Shown here one piece after another: positions 42,012-50,172 of a stretch of 64,000 nt of DNA. How positions within the stretch are numbered: position 1 is the first letter of the stretch; each line of letters starts with the position of its first letter. The stretch spans positions 2,852,001 through 2,916,000 of the forward strand of contig NZ_CP099993.1 of assembly GCF_024138125.1 (NCBI RefSeq), read 5' to 3'. Origin of the DNA: Halorussus salilacus. GTDB lineage: Archaea > Halobacteriota > Halobacteria > Halobacteriales > Haladaptataceae. Made by a program: the position numbers and the translations under genes. The notes under the pieces are model-generated. The model was not told where the DNA came from. It did not search any database and saw only the letters and a list, made by a program, of their open reading frames with translations.

Positions 42012-43199
42012 ATGCGAGACGCCTACCTCGTCGGCGCGGCCCAGACCGACTTCGGGTCGTTCCCCGACGAAAGCTACCGGTCGCTGTTCGCCACCGCGTT
42101 CGAGCGGGCGTGCGAGTCGGTCCCCCGCGGAGTGGACCCCGACGACATCGACGAGGCGGTCGTCGGCACCCTCGGCGTCGGAGGTCGCCAGTTGGGGCTG
42201 TCGGGCCCGGCCGCGACCGAGCACGTCGGCCTCCACGGGATTCCGACCACGCGGGTCGAGAACGCCTGCGCCGCGTCCGGATACGCGGTCCGGCAGGCCG
42301 TGCAGGCCGTCCGGTCCGGGATGGCCGACGTGGTGCTGGCGGGCGGAGTCGAGATAATGACCGACGCGTCGGGCGACGCCACCAAGTACTGGCTCGGCGT
42401 CTCGGGCGAGACCGAGTGGGAACGCCTCTCGGGCACCACCTTCGCGGGCGTCTACGCCCAGATGGCCGACGCCCACATGGCCGAGTACGGCACCACCAGC
42501 GAACACCTCTCGCGGGTCGCGGTCAAGAACCACCGCAACGGCGCGAAGAACCCGCACGCCCAGTTGGGCTTCGAGTGCTCGCTCGAAGACGCCGAGACCG
42601 CTCAGACCGTGGCCGACCCCCTGACGCTCTATCACTGCTGTCCCACCAGCGACGGCGCGGCCGCGGCCCTCGTGGTCTCGGAGGACGTCGTCTCGGAGTA
42701 CACCGACGACCCCATCCGAATCGCGGGGGTCGGGGCCGCGAGCGACGCCGTGGGGCTGTTCCAGCGCGAGAGCTACACCGCCATTCCGGCCTCCCGTCGC
42801 GCCGCCGAGACCGCCTACGACCGGGCCGGAATCGCGCCCGAGGACCTCGACTTCGCGGAGGTCCACGACTGCTTCGCCATCGCCGAGATTCTGGCCTACG
42901 AGGACCTCGGCTTCTGCGACCCCGGCGAGGGGGGCGACCTCGTGGAGTCGGGCGCGACCGACCTCGACGGCGACCTCCCGGTCAACCCCTCGGGCGGCCT
43001 CAAGTCGAAGGGCCACCCCATCGGCGCGACCGGCGCGGGGCAGGTCGCGGAGGCCTTCAAACAGCTCTCGGGCGACGCCGGGAATCGGCAGGTCGAAGGC
43101 GCGACCCGCGGGCTGACCCACAACGTCGGCGGGAGCGGCGGTGCCGCGGTGGTTCACGTCTTCGAAAAAGAGCGGGAGGTACAGGAGGTGGCACGATGA
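42012..43199 (+). CDS. Thiolase-family acetyl-CoA acetyltransferase
   Basis: A 395-residue thiolase of the SCP2/acetyl-CoA acetyltransferase type. VENACAASGYAVRQAVQAV holds the nucleophilic Cys, DFAEVHDCFAIAEIL and GGLKSKGHPIGATGAGQVAEAF the second and third sites. In archaea this protein forms a channelling complex with an HMG-CoA-synthase-like protein and a DUF35 zinc ribbon, feeding isoprenoid lipids. The next gene fuses the last two, and its start overlaps this stop by four bases (ATGA). Confidence 0.92.
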   Translation: MRDAYLVGAAQTDFGSFPDESYRSLFATAFERACESVPRGVDPDDIDEAVVGTLGVGGRQLGLSGPAATEHVGLHGIPTTRVENACAASGYAVRQAVQAVRSGMADVVLAGGVEIMTDASGDATKYWLGVSGETEWERLSGTTFAGVYAQMADAHMAEYGTTSEHLSRVAVKNHRNGAKNPHAQLGFECSLEDAETAQTVADPLTLYHCCPTSDGAAAALVVSEDVVSEYTDDPIRIAGVGAASDAVGLFQRESYTAIPASRRAAETAYDRAGIAPEDLDFAEVHDCFAIAEILAYEDLGFCDPGEGGDLVESGATDLDGDLPVNPSGGLKSKGHPIGATGAGQVAEAFKQLSGDAGNRQVEGATRGLTHNVGGSGGAAVVHVFEKEREVQEVAR

Positions 43200-44677
43200 G
43201 CGACGCCGACCTGACCCCCGAAATCGAGGCCGTCGGGGCCTACGCGCCCCGAATCCGAATCTCCGCCGAGGAGTTCGAGGACGCGTGGGGGCGGTTCCAC
43301 GCCCCCGGCGTCGCCGAGAAGGCGGTCCCCGACGCCGACGAGGACGCGGTGACGATGGCTTACGAGGCCGCCGCCCGCGCGCTCGGCGCGGCCGAGCGCG
43401 CGGGCGAGGAGGTCGCGTATCTCGCGTTCGCCACGACCACGCCGCCGCTGGCCGAGGAGGACCTGACGGTCCGACTCGGCGGGATGCTGGGGGTCTCCGA
43501 CGAGGCGACCCGCCACGTCTTCGCGGGAAGCACCCGGGCCGGGACGCGGGCGCTCGACGCCGCGCTCTCGGCGGGACCGTGGTCCCCGCCGTCCCGAGAC
43601 GACGAGGCCGACGTGGACAATCGCGACGACGAGGCCGACGCGCGCGTCGGCCTCGTCGTCGCCGCCGACTGCCCGCGGGGCGACCCCGACAGCGCCGAGG
43701 AACACGCCGCCGGAGCGGGCGCGGCCGCGTTCGTCCTCTCCGAGTCGGGCGATGCGGAGGTCCTCGCCCGCGACGAGTACGCCGCGGAGTACCCCGGCGT
43801 CCGATTCCGCGAGCGCGGGAGCGACGCGACCGAGGGGCTGGGCGTCACGAGCTACGACCGCCGGGCGTTCACCGAGACGCTCGCCGGAGCAGTCGGCGGG
43901 CTGGCGGTCGGGGAGGTCGACGCCGCGGCCGTGCAGGCCCCGAACGGAAAGCTCCCCTACCGCGCGGCCGGGTCGCTCGGCGTCGAGACGGACGCGATTC
44001 GGGCGTGCGCGACCGTCCACGACCTCGGGGACACCGGCGCGGCGAGCGTCCCGCTGAGTCTGGCGACCGCACTGGAAGAGGGCGAGGAGCGAATCCTCGC
44101 CGCGGCGTACGGGAGCGGCGCGGGCGCAGACGCCCTGCTGGTCGAGAACCGGGGCGTCCCCGCGAAACTGGCGCTCGACGGTGACGAATCCGTCTCCTTC
44201 GCCGAGTACCTCCGGCGGCGGGGCGACCTGACCTCGGGCGCGCCAGAGGGCGGCGGCGCGTACGTCAGCGTCCCCTCGTGGCGGCGGACTCTCGACCAGC
44301 GGTATCGCCTCGTTGCGGGTCGGTGCCCCGAGTGCGAGGCCCTGAACTTCCCGCCCGAGGGCGCGTGCAACGCCTGCAAGACGCTGGTCGGGGGCTACGA
44401 GGACGTGGCGCTCTCGGGGACCGGCGTCGTGGAGGCCGCGACGACCATCTCGCAGGGCGGCGCGCCCCCGGAGTTCGCCGAACAGCAGGCCCAGTCGGGC
44501 GACTTCGGCGTGGTCGTGGTCGCGCTCGACGGTCCCGACGGCGGGAGCGTGAGCGTCCCCTCGCAGGTGGTCGGGTCGGACGAGGTGGGGATCGGGGACG
44601 AAGTCGAGACCACGATTCGACGAATCTACACGCAGGAGGGCGTGACTCGGTACGGATTCAAGGTCCGACCGCGGTGA
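43196..44677 (+). CDS. HMG-CoA synthase-like protein fused to DUF35 zinc-ribbon OB domain
   Basis: A 493-residue fusion. The first ~350 residues resemble an HMG-CoA synthase/3-ketoacyl-synthase III fold (IEAVGAYAPRIRISAEEF, FAGSTRAGTRALDAAL, AVQAPNGKLPYRAAGSLG). The usual catalytic Cys motif is changed, reading FAGSTRAGTRAL where AC is expected, so it may be a non-catalytic partner. The last ~130 residues are a DUF35 domain with the zinc ribbon CPECEALNFPPEGACNACK. An acidic insert DDEADVDNRDDEADARVG sits at about 136-152 over a perfect palindrome. The gene is coupled to the thiolase. Confidence 0.82.
   Translation: MSDADLTPEIEAVGAYAPRIRISAEEFEDAWGRFHAPGVAEKAVPDADEDAVTMAYEAAARALGAAERAGEEVAYLAFATTTPPLAEEDLTVRLGGMLGVSDEATRHVFAGSTRAGTRALDAALSAGPWSPPSRDDEADVDNRDDEADARVGLVVAADCPRGDPDSAEEHAAGAGAAAFVLSESGDAEVLARDEYAAEYPGVRFRERGSDATEGLGVTSYDRRAFTETLAGAVGGLAVGEVDAAAVQAPNGKLPYRAAGSLGVETDAIRACATVHDLGDTGAASVPLSLATALEEGEERILAAAYGSGAGADALLVENRGVPAKLALDGDESVSFAEYLRRRGDLTSGAPEGGGAYVSVPSWRRTLDQRYRLVAGRCPECEALNFPPEGACNACKTLVGGYEDVALSGTGVVEAATTISQGGAPPEFAEQQAQSGDFGVVVVALDGPDGGSVSVPSQVVGSDEVGIGDEVETTIRRIYTQEGVTRYGFKVRPR
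43623..43662. repeat. 40-bp perfect palindrome inside the HMGCS-like gene
   Basis: A loopless 40-base palindrome with half-site GCGACGACGAGGCCGACGCG lies at the insert DDEADARVG. The 16-base GACGACGAGGCCGACG is also directly repeated about 24-25 bases upstream. Confidence 0.9.
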
Positions 44678-44678
44678 A

Positions 44679-45137
44679 TCACTCCCGGCGTTCGAGTCGC
44701 TCCCGGCGCTGTTCGAACTCCTCGTCGCTGAGGTCACCCCGGGCGTACGCCGAGCGTAGCTCCTCCATCGCCGGGTCTCGGGAGGTCTGGTCGCCGGTCA
44801 CGCGCTGGAGGACGAGGTATCCCCCGACGAGGAGGACGAGGAGGAACGCGAGCGGAACGACCATCCCCACGAGCGGCCACCAGCCCCCGGTATCGCCGTA
44901 CTGACCCATCATCCCGCCGTATCCCATCATGCCACCGAAGCCCATTCCCATGGTGAGCAACGGCAGTACGATGAGCGCCCCGAGGACGAGGAGGAGGATG
45001 GTCGCGGTGTCGATTTGGTTCGAGGAGGTCATCGCGAATCGGACCCCCGACGCGGGCCCGAGTTCGTCGACGGCCGTCGCGTCGACGCCCTCGCCGAAGT
45101 CGTCGGGTGCGAGAACTGGATTGTGGGGTTCATTCAA
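44679..45137 (-). CDS. SHOCT-domain membrane protein
   Basis: A 152-residue protein with two hydrophobic helices (ATILLLVLGALIVLPLLTMGMGF and VGMVVPLAFLLVLLVGGYLVL), a Gly/Met-rich loop between them, and a C-terminal SHOCT domain (AMEELRSAYARGDLSDEEFEQRRERL). SHOCT proteins are often membrane associated. An alternative start MTSSNQIDTA at 45032 is possible, but the one at 45137 has a TATA-like ATTAAG at about -25. Confidence 0.8.
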   Translation of the reverse strand: MNEPHNPVLAPDDFGEGVDATAVDELGPASGVRFAMTSSNQIDTATILLLVLGALIVLPLLTMGMGFGGMMGYGGMMGQYGDTGGWWPLVGMVVPLAFLLVLLVGGYLVLQRVTGDQTSRDPAMEELRSAYARGDLSDEEFEQRRERLERRE

Positions 45138-45257
45138 TACAGTACTACAGAGAGGGGCTTAATGGTGTGGTTCCGAGAGCGGTAGTCTGCGAAATGGATT
45201 TCCACCCACCGCGCCGAGAGATAAACGCTTAACCGCGTTCCAATCGGCCGTACACGT

Positions 45258-46145
45258 ATGAACGTCGCCGTACTCGGAGCCGGGACCATGGGCCACGGCA
45301 TCGCCCAGGTCTCGGCGATGGCTGGCAACAGCGTGACGATTCGGGACATCGAAGACGACCTCGTCGAGGGCGGAATCGACTCCATCGAGTCGAACCTCCA
45401 GGGCGGCGTCGAGCGCGAGAAGGTGACCCCCGAGGAGAAGGCGGCCGCGCTCGACCGCATCTCGGGCACGACCGACCTCCCCGAGGCTGTCGCCGAGGCC
45501 GACCTCGTGGTCGAGGCGGTCCCCGAGGACGTGGACCTCAAGCGCGAGACCTTCGCGGAGGTCGAAGAGCACGCCCCCGCCGACGCCGTCATCGCGTCGA
45601 ACACCTCGTCGCTGTCGGTGACCGAAATCGTCTCGGTGCTCGACGACCCCGGCCGGGGTATCGGCCTCCACTTCTTCAACCCCGTCCACATCATGGAACT
45701 GGTCGAGGTCGTGGTCGGCGAGCAGACCGACGACGAGACCCTCGACTTCGCCGAGGCGTTCGTCGAGGACATCGGCAAGACCGCGGTGACGGTCCGGGAC
45801 ACCGCCGGGTTCGCCTCCTCGCGGCTCGGGGTCGCGCTGGGCGTCGAGGCCATGCGGATGGTCGAGGAGGGCGTCGCCAGCCCCCGCGACATCGACGCCT
45901 CGATGGAGCTGGGGTACAACCACCCGATGGGTCCCATCGAGTTGGGCGACGTGGTCGGGCTGGACGTGCGCCTCGACATCCTCGAACACCTCCGCGAGGA
46001 GCTGGGCGAGCGGTTCCGCCCGCCCCAGATTCTCCGCCGGAAGGTCCGGGCCGGGAAGCTCGGCAGGAAGACCGGCGAGGGGTTCTACGTCTGGGAGGAC
46101 GGCGAGATAGTGGCCACGTCGGGCGACTGGGGTGACGACGAATGA
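45258..46145 (+). CDS. 3-hydroxyacyl-CoA dehydrogenase
   Basis: A 295-residue NAD-dependent enzyme of beta-oxidation. The dinucleotide fold starts MNVAVLGAGTMGHGIAQVSA, then IVEAVPEDVDLKRETFAEVE, SNTSSLSVTEI, IGLHFFNPVHIMELVEVV (catalytic His) and GFASSRLGVALGVEAMRMVEEG. The NAD-type loop fits PaaH/HbdA. It is translationally coupled to the following enoyl-CoA hydratase (4-base overlap), so the pair acts in one pathway, either fatty acid or phenylacetate breakdown. Confidence 0.92.
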   Translation: MNVAVLGAGTMGHGIAQVSAMAGNSVTIRDIEDDLVEGGIDSIESNLQGGVEREKVTPEEKAAALDRISGTTDLPEAVAEADLVVEAVPEDVDLKRETFAEVEEHAPADAVIASNTSSLSVTEIVSVLDDPGRGIGLHFFNPVHIMELVEVVVGEQTDDETLDFAEAFVEDIGKTAVTVRDTAGFASSRLGVALGVEAMRMVEEGVASPRDIDASMELGYNHPMGPIELGDVVGLDVRLDILEHLREELGERFRPPQILRRKVRAGKLGRKTGEGFYVWEDGEIVATSGDWGDDE

Positions 46146-46987
46146 GCGAAAACCGCGACGCCGACGCCCCCGCGCCCGGAAGTCCAGAGGCGGTCGGCGC
46201 GGAGTGCGACCACGTCGAGGTCGCGGTCGGCGACCGGGTCGAGGGCGTCGCCACCGTCACCCTCTCGCGCCCGGACGCCCGGAACGCGCTGAACGCTCAG
46301 CTCCGAGCGGAGCTGAAGGACGTGCTGGACGCGATAGAGGCTAGCGACGTGCGCGTGGTCGTCCTCACCGGCTCCGAGGAGTCCGGGGCCTTCGTCGCGG
46401 GGGCCGACGTGACGGAGTTGCGCGAGCGCGACTCAATCGAACAGCGCGAGGCCAGCAAGCGACCCCGCGTCTACGAGTACGTCGACGACCTCGAACAGCC
46501 CGTCGTCGGCGCGCTGAACGGCCACGCGCTCGGGGGCGGATGCGAACTCGCGCAGGCCTGCGACACCCGCATCGCCCGCGAGGACGCCAAGCTGGGCCAG
46601 CCCGAGATAAATCTGGGCATCATGCCCGGCGGCGGCGGCACCCAGCGCCTCCCCCGACTCGTCGGCGAGGGACAGGCCATGCGGCTGATTCTCTCGGGCG
46701 AGATAATCGACGCCGAGGAGGCCGCAGACATCGGGCTCGTCGACGAGGTCCACCCCGAGGGCGAGTTCGACGACCGCGTCTACGAACTCGCGGGTCGGAT
46801 GGCCGACAAGAGCCCGCTCGCGCTCGAATTCGCCAAGAAGGCCGTGAAGGCGTCGAGTCGGACGGACCTCGAAGCGGGCATCGAGTACGAGGCCGAGCTG
46901 TTCGCCCAGCTGTTCGCCTCCGAGGACAAGAACGAGGGCATCGACGCCTTCCTCGAAGACCGCGAGCCCGAGTGGGACGGGAAGTAG
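46142..46987 (+). CDS. Enoyl-CoA hydratase
   Basis: A 281-residue crotonase. SGAFVAGADVTELRER and ALGGGCELAQACDTRIA are the oxyanion-hole and catalytic Glu regions, with LGQPEINLGIMPGGGGTQRLPRLVGEG holding the second Glu. The N-terminus carries a 30-residue acidic extension. It is the second gene of a two-gene beta-oxidation operon with the dehydrogenase. Confidence 0.92.
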   Translation: MSENRDADAPAPGSPEAVGAECDHVEVAVGDRVEGVATVTLSRPDARNALNAQLRAELKDVLDAIEASDVRVVVLTGSEESGAFVAGADVTELRERDSIEQREASKRPRVYEYVDDLEQPVVGALNGHALGGGCELAQACDTRIAREDAKLGQPEINLGIMPGGGGTQRLPRLVGEGQAMRLILSGEIIDAEEAADIGLVDEVHPEGEFDDRVYELAGRMADKSPLALEFAKKAVKASSRTDLEAGIEYEAELFAQLFASEDKNEGIDAFLEDREPEWDGK

Positions 46988-46992
46988 ACGGC

Positions 46993-47026
46993 GCGCGACC
47001 GCGCCGCTCGCGCGGCGCGGTCGCGC
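46993..47026. terminator. 15-bp hairpin between convergent genes
   Basis: Arms GCGCGACCGCGCCGC and exact complement with loop TCGC separate the convergent enoyl-CoA hydratase and SDR genes. Confidence 0.6.
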
Positions 47027-47032
47027 CGCCTC

Positions 47033-47869
47033 TCACCGCATCAGCTCGCCGCCGTTGACGTTGAGGGTCTCGCCCGTGACGAACCCGGCGTCCCGGAGGT
47101 ACGCGACCGCGTCGGCGATGTCCTCGGGCTGGCCGAACCGCTCGACCGGAATCGCCGCCATCTCCTCGCGCTTCTCGGCCTCGGTCCGGTCGGCGGTCAT
47201 GTCGGTCTCGACGTGGCCCGGGGCGACCGCGTTGACACGGACCTCGGGCGCGAAGTCCCCGGCGTGGCTCTTGGTGAGCCCGAGGAGCCCGGCCTTCGAG
47301 GCGGCGTAGTGACACTCGATTGGCGCACCCGTGTACGCCAGAATCGAGGAGACGTTGGTGACCGAGGGGGTGGGCGCGGGGTCGGCTCCTGCCCCCGAAT
47401 CGGTCGCGGATTCGTCCCGGGAGTCGGCCGCGGGTTCGCCCCCCGAATCGGCCGCGGCGTCGGACGCGTCCGACGCCGCGGCCGACTCCCGGAGGTGGGG
47501 CAGGGCGGCCTTGGTCACGTTGAACGCGCCGTTGACGTTCACGTCCATCACGCGGTCGAAGTCGGCGGGCGAGAGCTCGTCGGTGTGGACGTGCTGGTCG
47601 ATGCCCGCGTTGTTCACTACGTGGTCGAGGCCGCCGAACGCCTCGACCGCCGCGTCCACGAGGTCGGCGGCGTCGTCGGGGTCTGCGACGTTCGCCCGGA
47701 CCGCTATCGCCTCGGCGTCGGTCTCGGATTCGATGGCGTCGGCGACCGCTCGGGCCTGCTGGGCGCTCTCGACGTAGTTGACCGCGACGTCGTAGCCGTC
47801 GCGCGCGAATCGCTCGGCGATTGCGCGGCCGATGCCCCGCGAGGAGCCGGTGACGAGTGTTGCTGGCAT
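47033..47869 (-). CDS. Short-chain dehydrogenase/reductase with low-complexity insert
   Basis: A 278-residue SDR, likely a 3-oxoacyl-CoA or -ACP reductase. It starts TLVTGSSRGIGRAIAERFA (NAD(P) site), has NNAGIDQHV, and the catalytic Ser in NVSSILAYTGAP with Tyr-Lys in YAASKAGLLGL. About 40 residues rich in Asp, Ser and Ala (ASDASDAAADSGGEPAADS and onward) interrupt the region before the catalytic Ser. The DNA there is a 38-base perfect palindrome. The normal family members lack this insert. Confidence 0.9.
   Translation of the reverse strand: MPATLVTGSSRGIGRAIAERFARDGYDVAVNYVESAQQARAVADAIESETDAEAIAVRANVADPDDAADLVDAAVEAFGGLDHVVNNAGIDQHVHTDELSPADFDRVMDVNVNGAFNVTKAALPHLRESAAASDASDAAADSGGEPAADSRDESATDSGAGADPAPTPSVTNVSSILAYTGAPIECHYAASKAGLLGLTKSHAGDFAPEVRVNAVAPGHVETDMTADRTEAEKREEMAAIPVERFGQPEDIADAVAYLRDAGFVTGETLNVNGGELMR
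47448..47485. repeat. 38-bp perfect palindrome in the SDR insert
   Basis: A loopless palindrome with half-site TCGGCCGCGGCGTCGGACG lies in frame in the low-complexity insert of the SDR gene. Confidence 0.9.
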
Positions 47870-47930
47870 ACCCCTACCCGGGGCCGCCGGGACCTTGGCG
47901 TTTATGTCTGCTCCGCGTCACGGGGGAGAC

Positions 47931-48515
47931 GTGACCGAGGAACCGAACACCGGCGGGTCGGACGCCGACTCGCCGCCGAATCCCGACATCGACGACCTGC
48001 TCGACGAACTCGAACAGCTGGAGGAGACCGTCGACGACCCCGAGGAGCGCGCGCAGGTCCGCGAGACGTTGCGGGTCGCCCGCCGGGTCCGTCCGGGCGG
48101 GTTTGGCCGGGTCATCCGCGGGTTCGACCGCCACGACGCCGCCGAGGCGCTGGTGGGGAGCGTGGTGTTCGGCATCCCGATGCTCGTGGAGGGCGGCACC
48201 CTCGAAATCGGCGAGTTCGTCGCCGCCCACCCGCCCGCGCTCGGCGGGACGCTCGTCGGCACCGTCGCGCTCGTGATCGGCGTGCTCTACGTCGCCGAGA
48301 TTCAGCAGGTCGAGATTCACCAACCGCTGTTCGGCGTGGTGCCGCGGCGACTCGTCGGCGTGCTCGGCATCTCGTTTTCGACCGCGGTCGTCACGATGAC
48401 CGCGTGGGGTCGAGTCGACTGGGCCGACCCCTGGCTCGCGTTCTGTCAGGTAAGCGTGACGTTCGCCGCGATGGCGCTCGGGGGCGCGCTCGGCGACATC
48501 CTGCCGGGGTCGTGA
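47931..48515 (+). CDS. DUF2391-like membrane protein
   Basis: A 194-residue protein with an acidic helical N-terminus (DIDDLLDELEQLEETVDDPEERAQVRETL) and four hydrophobic helices. I chose the GTG at 47931 (reading MTEEPNTGGSDADSP) over ATG 47904 because the TATA-like GTTTATGT at 47900-47907 would then overlap the ATG and sits 27 bases ahead of the GTG. Function unknown. Confidence 0.75.
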   Translation: MTEEPNTGGSDADSPPNPDIDDLLDELEQLEETVDDPEERAQVRETLRVARRVRPGGFGRVIRGFDRHDAAEALVGSVVFGIPMLVEGGTLEIGEFVAAHPPALGGTLVGTVALVIGVLYVAEIQQVEIHQPLFGVVPRRLVGVLGISFSTAVVTMTAWGRVDWADPWLAFCQVSVTFAAMALGGALGDILPGS

Positions 48516-48629
48516 GCCCGGTTTCGGGGCCCCGCGGCTTCGTGACGGAGGCGTGTCAGGTCGACACAAAGTATATCAATACAGTGCGGCTATTGGTAGC
48601 TGTTCCCACAGCATCTCGTGGTGAGACGT

Positions 48630-48785
48630 ATGAACGAATGCCCACACTGCGGTTCCGACCTGAACCGGCAGACTAACTCCCAGACGTTGCGCAACGGCGA
48701 CCCCCTCGGCGGGAAGAGCACCGGCTCGGAACTCGTCTCCTGTCCCGACTGCGACGGGGTGATCGACGGCTTCTCGGCCCACTAA
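48630..48785 (+). CDS. Small zinc-ribbon protein
   Basis: A 51-residue protein MNECPHCGSDLN with a second CxxC near the end (ELVSCPDCDGVIDGF). The four cysteines should bind one zinc ion. It resembles haloarchaeal zinc-finger microproteins. Its stop overlaps the stop of the convergent RNA-binding gene by four bases. Confidence 0.65.
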   Translation: MNECPHCGSDLNRQTNSQTLRNGDPLGGKSTGSELVSCPDCDGVIDGFSAH

Positions 48786-49210
48786 ACCAGTCCGGCGAGC
48801 GCCTCGCGAGCGTTCTCGACCGCGGCCTCCTTCTTGGCGGGATACGCCTCGACCTTCGCGCGCAGCGTGATGCCCTCGCCGAGTTCGACCCGACCGCGGT
48901 AGGCCGACTGCTTGTCGAGTCGGAGGAACAGCGAGCAGTTGTCGTCGACCCGGTCGTCGAGTTCGTCGAGCAGGCCCTCCACGTCGGGGAGTTCGGCCAC
49001 CTTCGAGAGGACGTGGCGCACGTCGTCGGCGTTCTCGACTCGCGCGGAGAGGACCACGATGCGGTCGCCGTGGTAGCCCTCGCTCTCGGCGCGCTCGACC
49101 TCGAACTCCTCGGGCAGGAAGGTCCGGAGGGCGTCCTCGACGCGCTTGTCGTCCTCGGTGACGTAACAGAAGGCTCGCAGGTCGACGTAGTGGAAGGGAA
49201 CTTCGGGCAT
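48782..49210 (-). CDS. Exosome-associated RNA-binding protein (COG1325 type)
   Basis: A 142-residue archaeal protein with VPFHYVDLRAFCYVTEDDKRVEDALRTFLP, then LFLRLDKQSAYRGRVELGEGITLRAKVEAYPAKKEAAVENAREAL, the pattern of the double-stranded RNA-binding-fold family annotated as an exosome subunit. It may act in RNA turnover, but direct evidence in haloarchaea is unknown to me. Start MPEVPFHY at 49210. Confidence 0.8.
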   Translation of the reverse strand: MPEVPFHYVDLRAFCYVTEDDKRVEDALRTFLPEEFEVERAESEGYHGDRIVVLSARVENADDVRHVLSKVAELPDVEGLLDELDDRVDDNCSLFLRLDKQSAYRGRVELGEGITLRAKVEAYPAKKEAAVENAREALAGLV

Positions 49211-49241
49211 CGGCGAGTGTACGGAGCGAACTGAAAAGTGG

Positions 49242-49427
49242 TTACTCCCCGTCGGCCGCTTCGAGCGAGTCCTCGGCGATGCCGGTCTCCTGACCGTCCT
49301 CGAAGCTGACGGTGTATGTGGCGTCGCCGAACATCGTCTCCATGACCTGCGTGATCTGGCCCTCTTCGCCGTCGTACTCGCTGTGCTCGTCGTGCAGGAT
49401 GACGCGGTCGTCTTCCTCGAAGCTCAT
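49242..49427 (-). CDS. Small conserved SH3-like protein (DUF1918-like)
   Basis: A 61-residue acidic protein with DRVILHDEHSEYDGEEGQITQVMETMFGDATYTVSFEDG, a small beta-barrel pattern of the DUF1918/KOW-like type, often found beside RNA-binding genes. It lies 31 bases upstream of the exosome-type gene on the same strand, probably co-transcribed. Confidence 0.65.
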   Translation of the reverse strand: MSFEEDDRVILHDEHSEYDGEEGQITQVMETMFGDATYTVSFEDGQETGIAEDSLEAADGE

Positions 49428-49512
49428 ACCACCGAGTACCGCCGCGGCCGGTAAAAGCGACCCGGTTCGCGGTCGGGGACGCGGTCGGCGGTCGGTCGCT
49501 GCGAACGCGGTC

Positions 49513-49546
49513 GGCGGTCGGGAACGCGGCCGCGTTCCCGACCGCC
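49513..49546. terminator. 34-bp perfect palindrome, possible terminator
   Basis: Half-site GGCGGTCGGGAACGCGG, loopless, 58 bases downstream of the 49605 gene and 86 bases before the next gene on the same strand. Analogous to the palindrome at 11457. Confidence 0.5.
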
Positions 49547-49604
49547 CGGTCCGCGCGGGACGCGACTGGAGGCCTCCGAGACCGGGGCCTACGAGACTGG
49601 GGGC

Positions 49605-49997
49605 CTACGAGACCAGCATCTCGTCGCGGATCACCGCGGCGAGGTGGCCGACGACGACCCCGACGAAGATGGCGACCGGGAGCAGGAAGATGAGCGCGCC
49701 TACCCCGAACAGCAAGGTGAGGAACGTCAGGTCGATCCGCGCATCTATCGGAACCGCCGCGAGGTTCTGCCACATGACCACGCCAGCCGTTGCGAGCGAC
49801 AGCAACGTACCGCCGAGCGCGGCACCGCCCGTATCGACGTACAGCGACCGGAACCGGCCGCTCGATACTCCGGCGACGACGCCAGCGACGGCCGGGGTCG
49901 CGGCGTAGACGCCGGTGGGCGGTTGGACGACTACGAGAAGGGCGGCGAAGACGGCCGCCTGCGCGAGACTGCCGAGTACAATCGGAGCGAGGCTCAT
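49605..49997 (-). CDS. Four-helix integral membrane protein
   Basis: A 130-residue hydrophobic protein with four helices (LGSLAQAAVFAALLVVVQP, AATPAVAGVVAGVSS, GTLLSLATAGVVMW, FGVGALIFLLPVAIFVGVVVG). No family I can name with confidence. A TATA-like TTTACTTCC lies about 26 bases before the ATG. Divergent from the Nudix gene across a structured region. Confidence 0.65.
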   Translation of the reverse strand: MSLAPIVLGSLAQAAVFAALLVVVQPPTGVYAATPAVAGVVAGVSSGRFRSLYVDTGGAALGGTLLSLATAGVVMWQNLAAVPIDARIDLTFLTLLFGVGALIFLLPVAIFVGVVVGHLAAVIRDEMLVS

Positions 49998-50052
49998 TCA
50001 CCGGGGAATTATCAGGAAGTAAATTTGAATCTTCGGGTGGTTACTGGGGGGA

Positions 50053-50101
50053 GGGTTCGAAACGGCCGACCGAAGGCTTATTCGGTCGGCCCCAGAACCC
50101 T
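50053..50101. promoter_or_regulatory. Nested inverted repeats between divergent genes
   Basis: AGGGTTC with GAACCCT (outer) and GGCCGACCGA with TCGGTCGGCC (inner) form one nested structure, with a TATA-like GGCTTATT in its loop. It lies between the 49605 and Nudix genes and could be an operator or an mRNA leader structure. Confidence 0.5.
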
Positions 50102-50172
50102 CGAATTATGACCTCCACTCGCACACTTCCCCGCCGTTCGTCGCCAGTCGACCCCCCGACGCGACCGGGGCG

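Noticed and set aside
47904-47931. ATG at 47904 as the start of the DUF2391-like gene
   Set aside because: It would leave the TATA-like GTTTATGT on top of the start codon. GTG 47931 lies at the expected distance.
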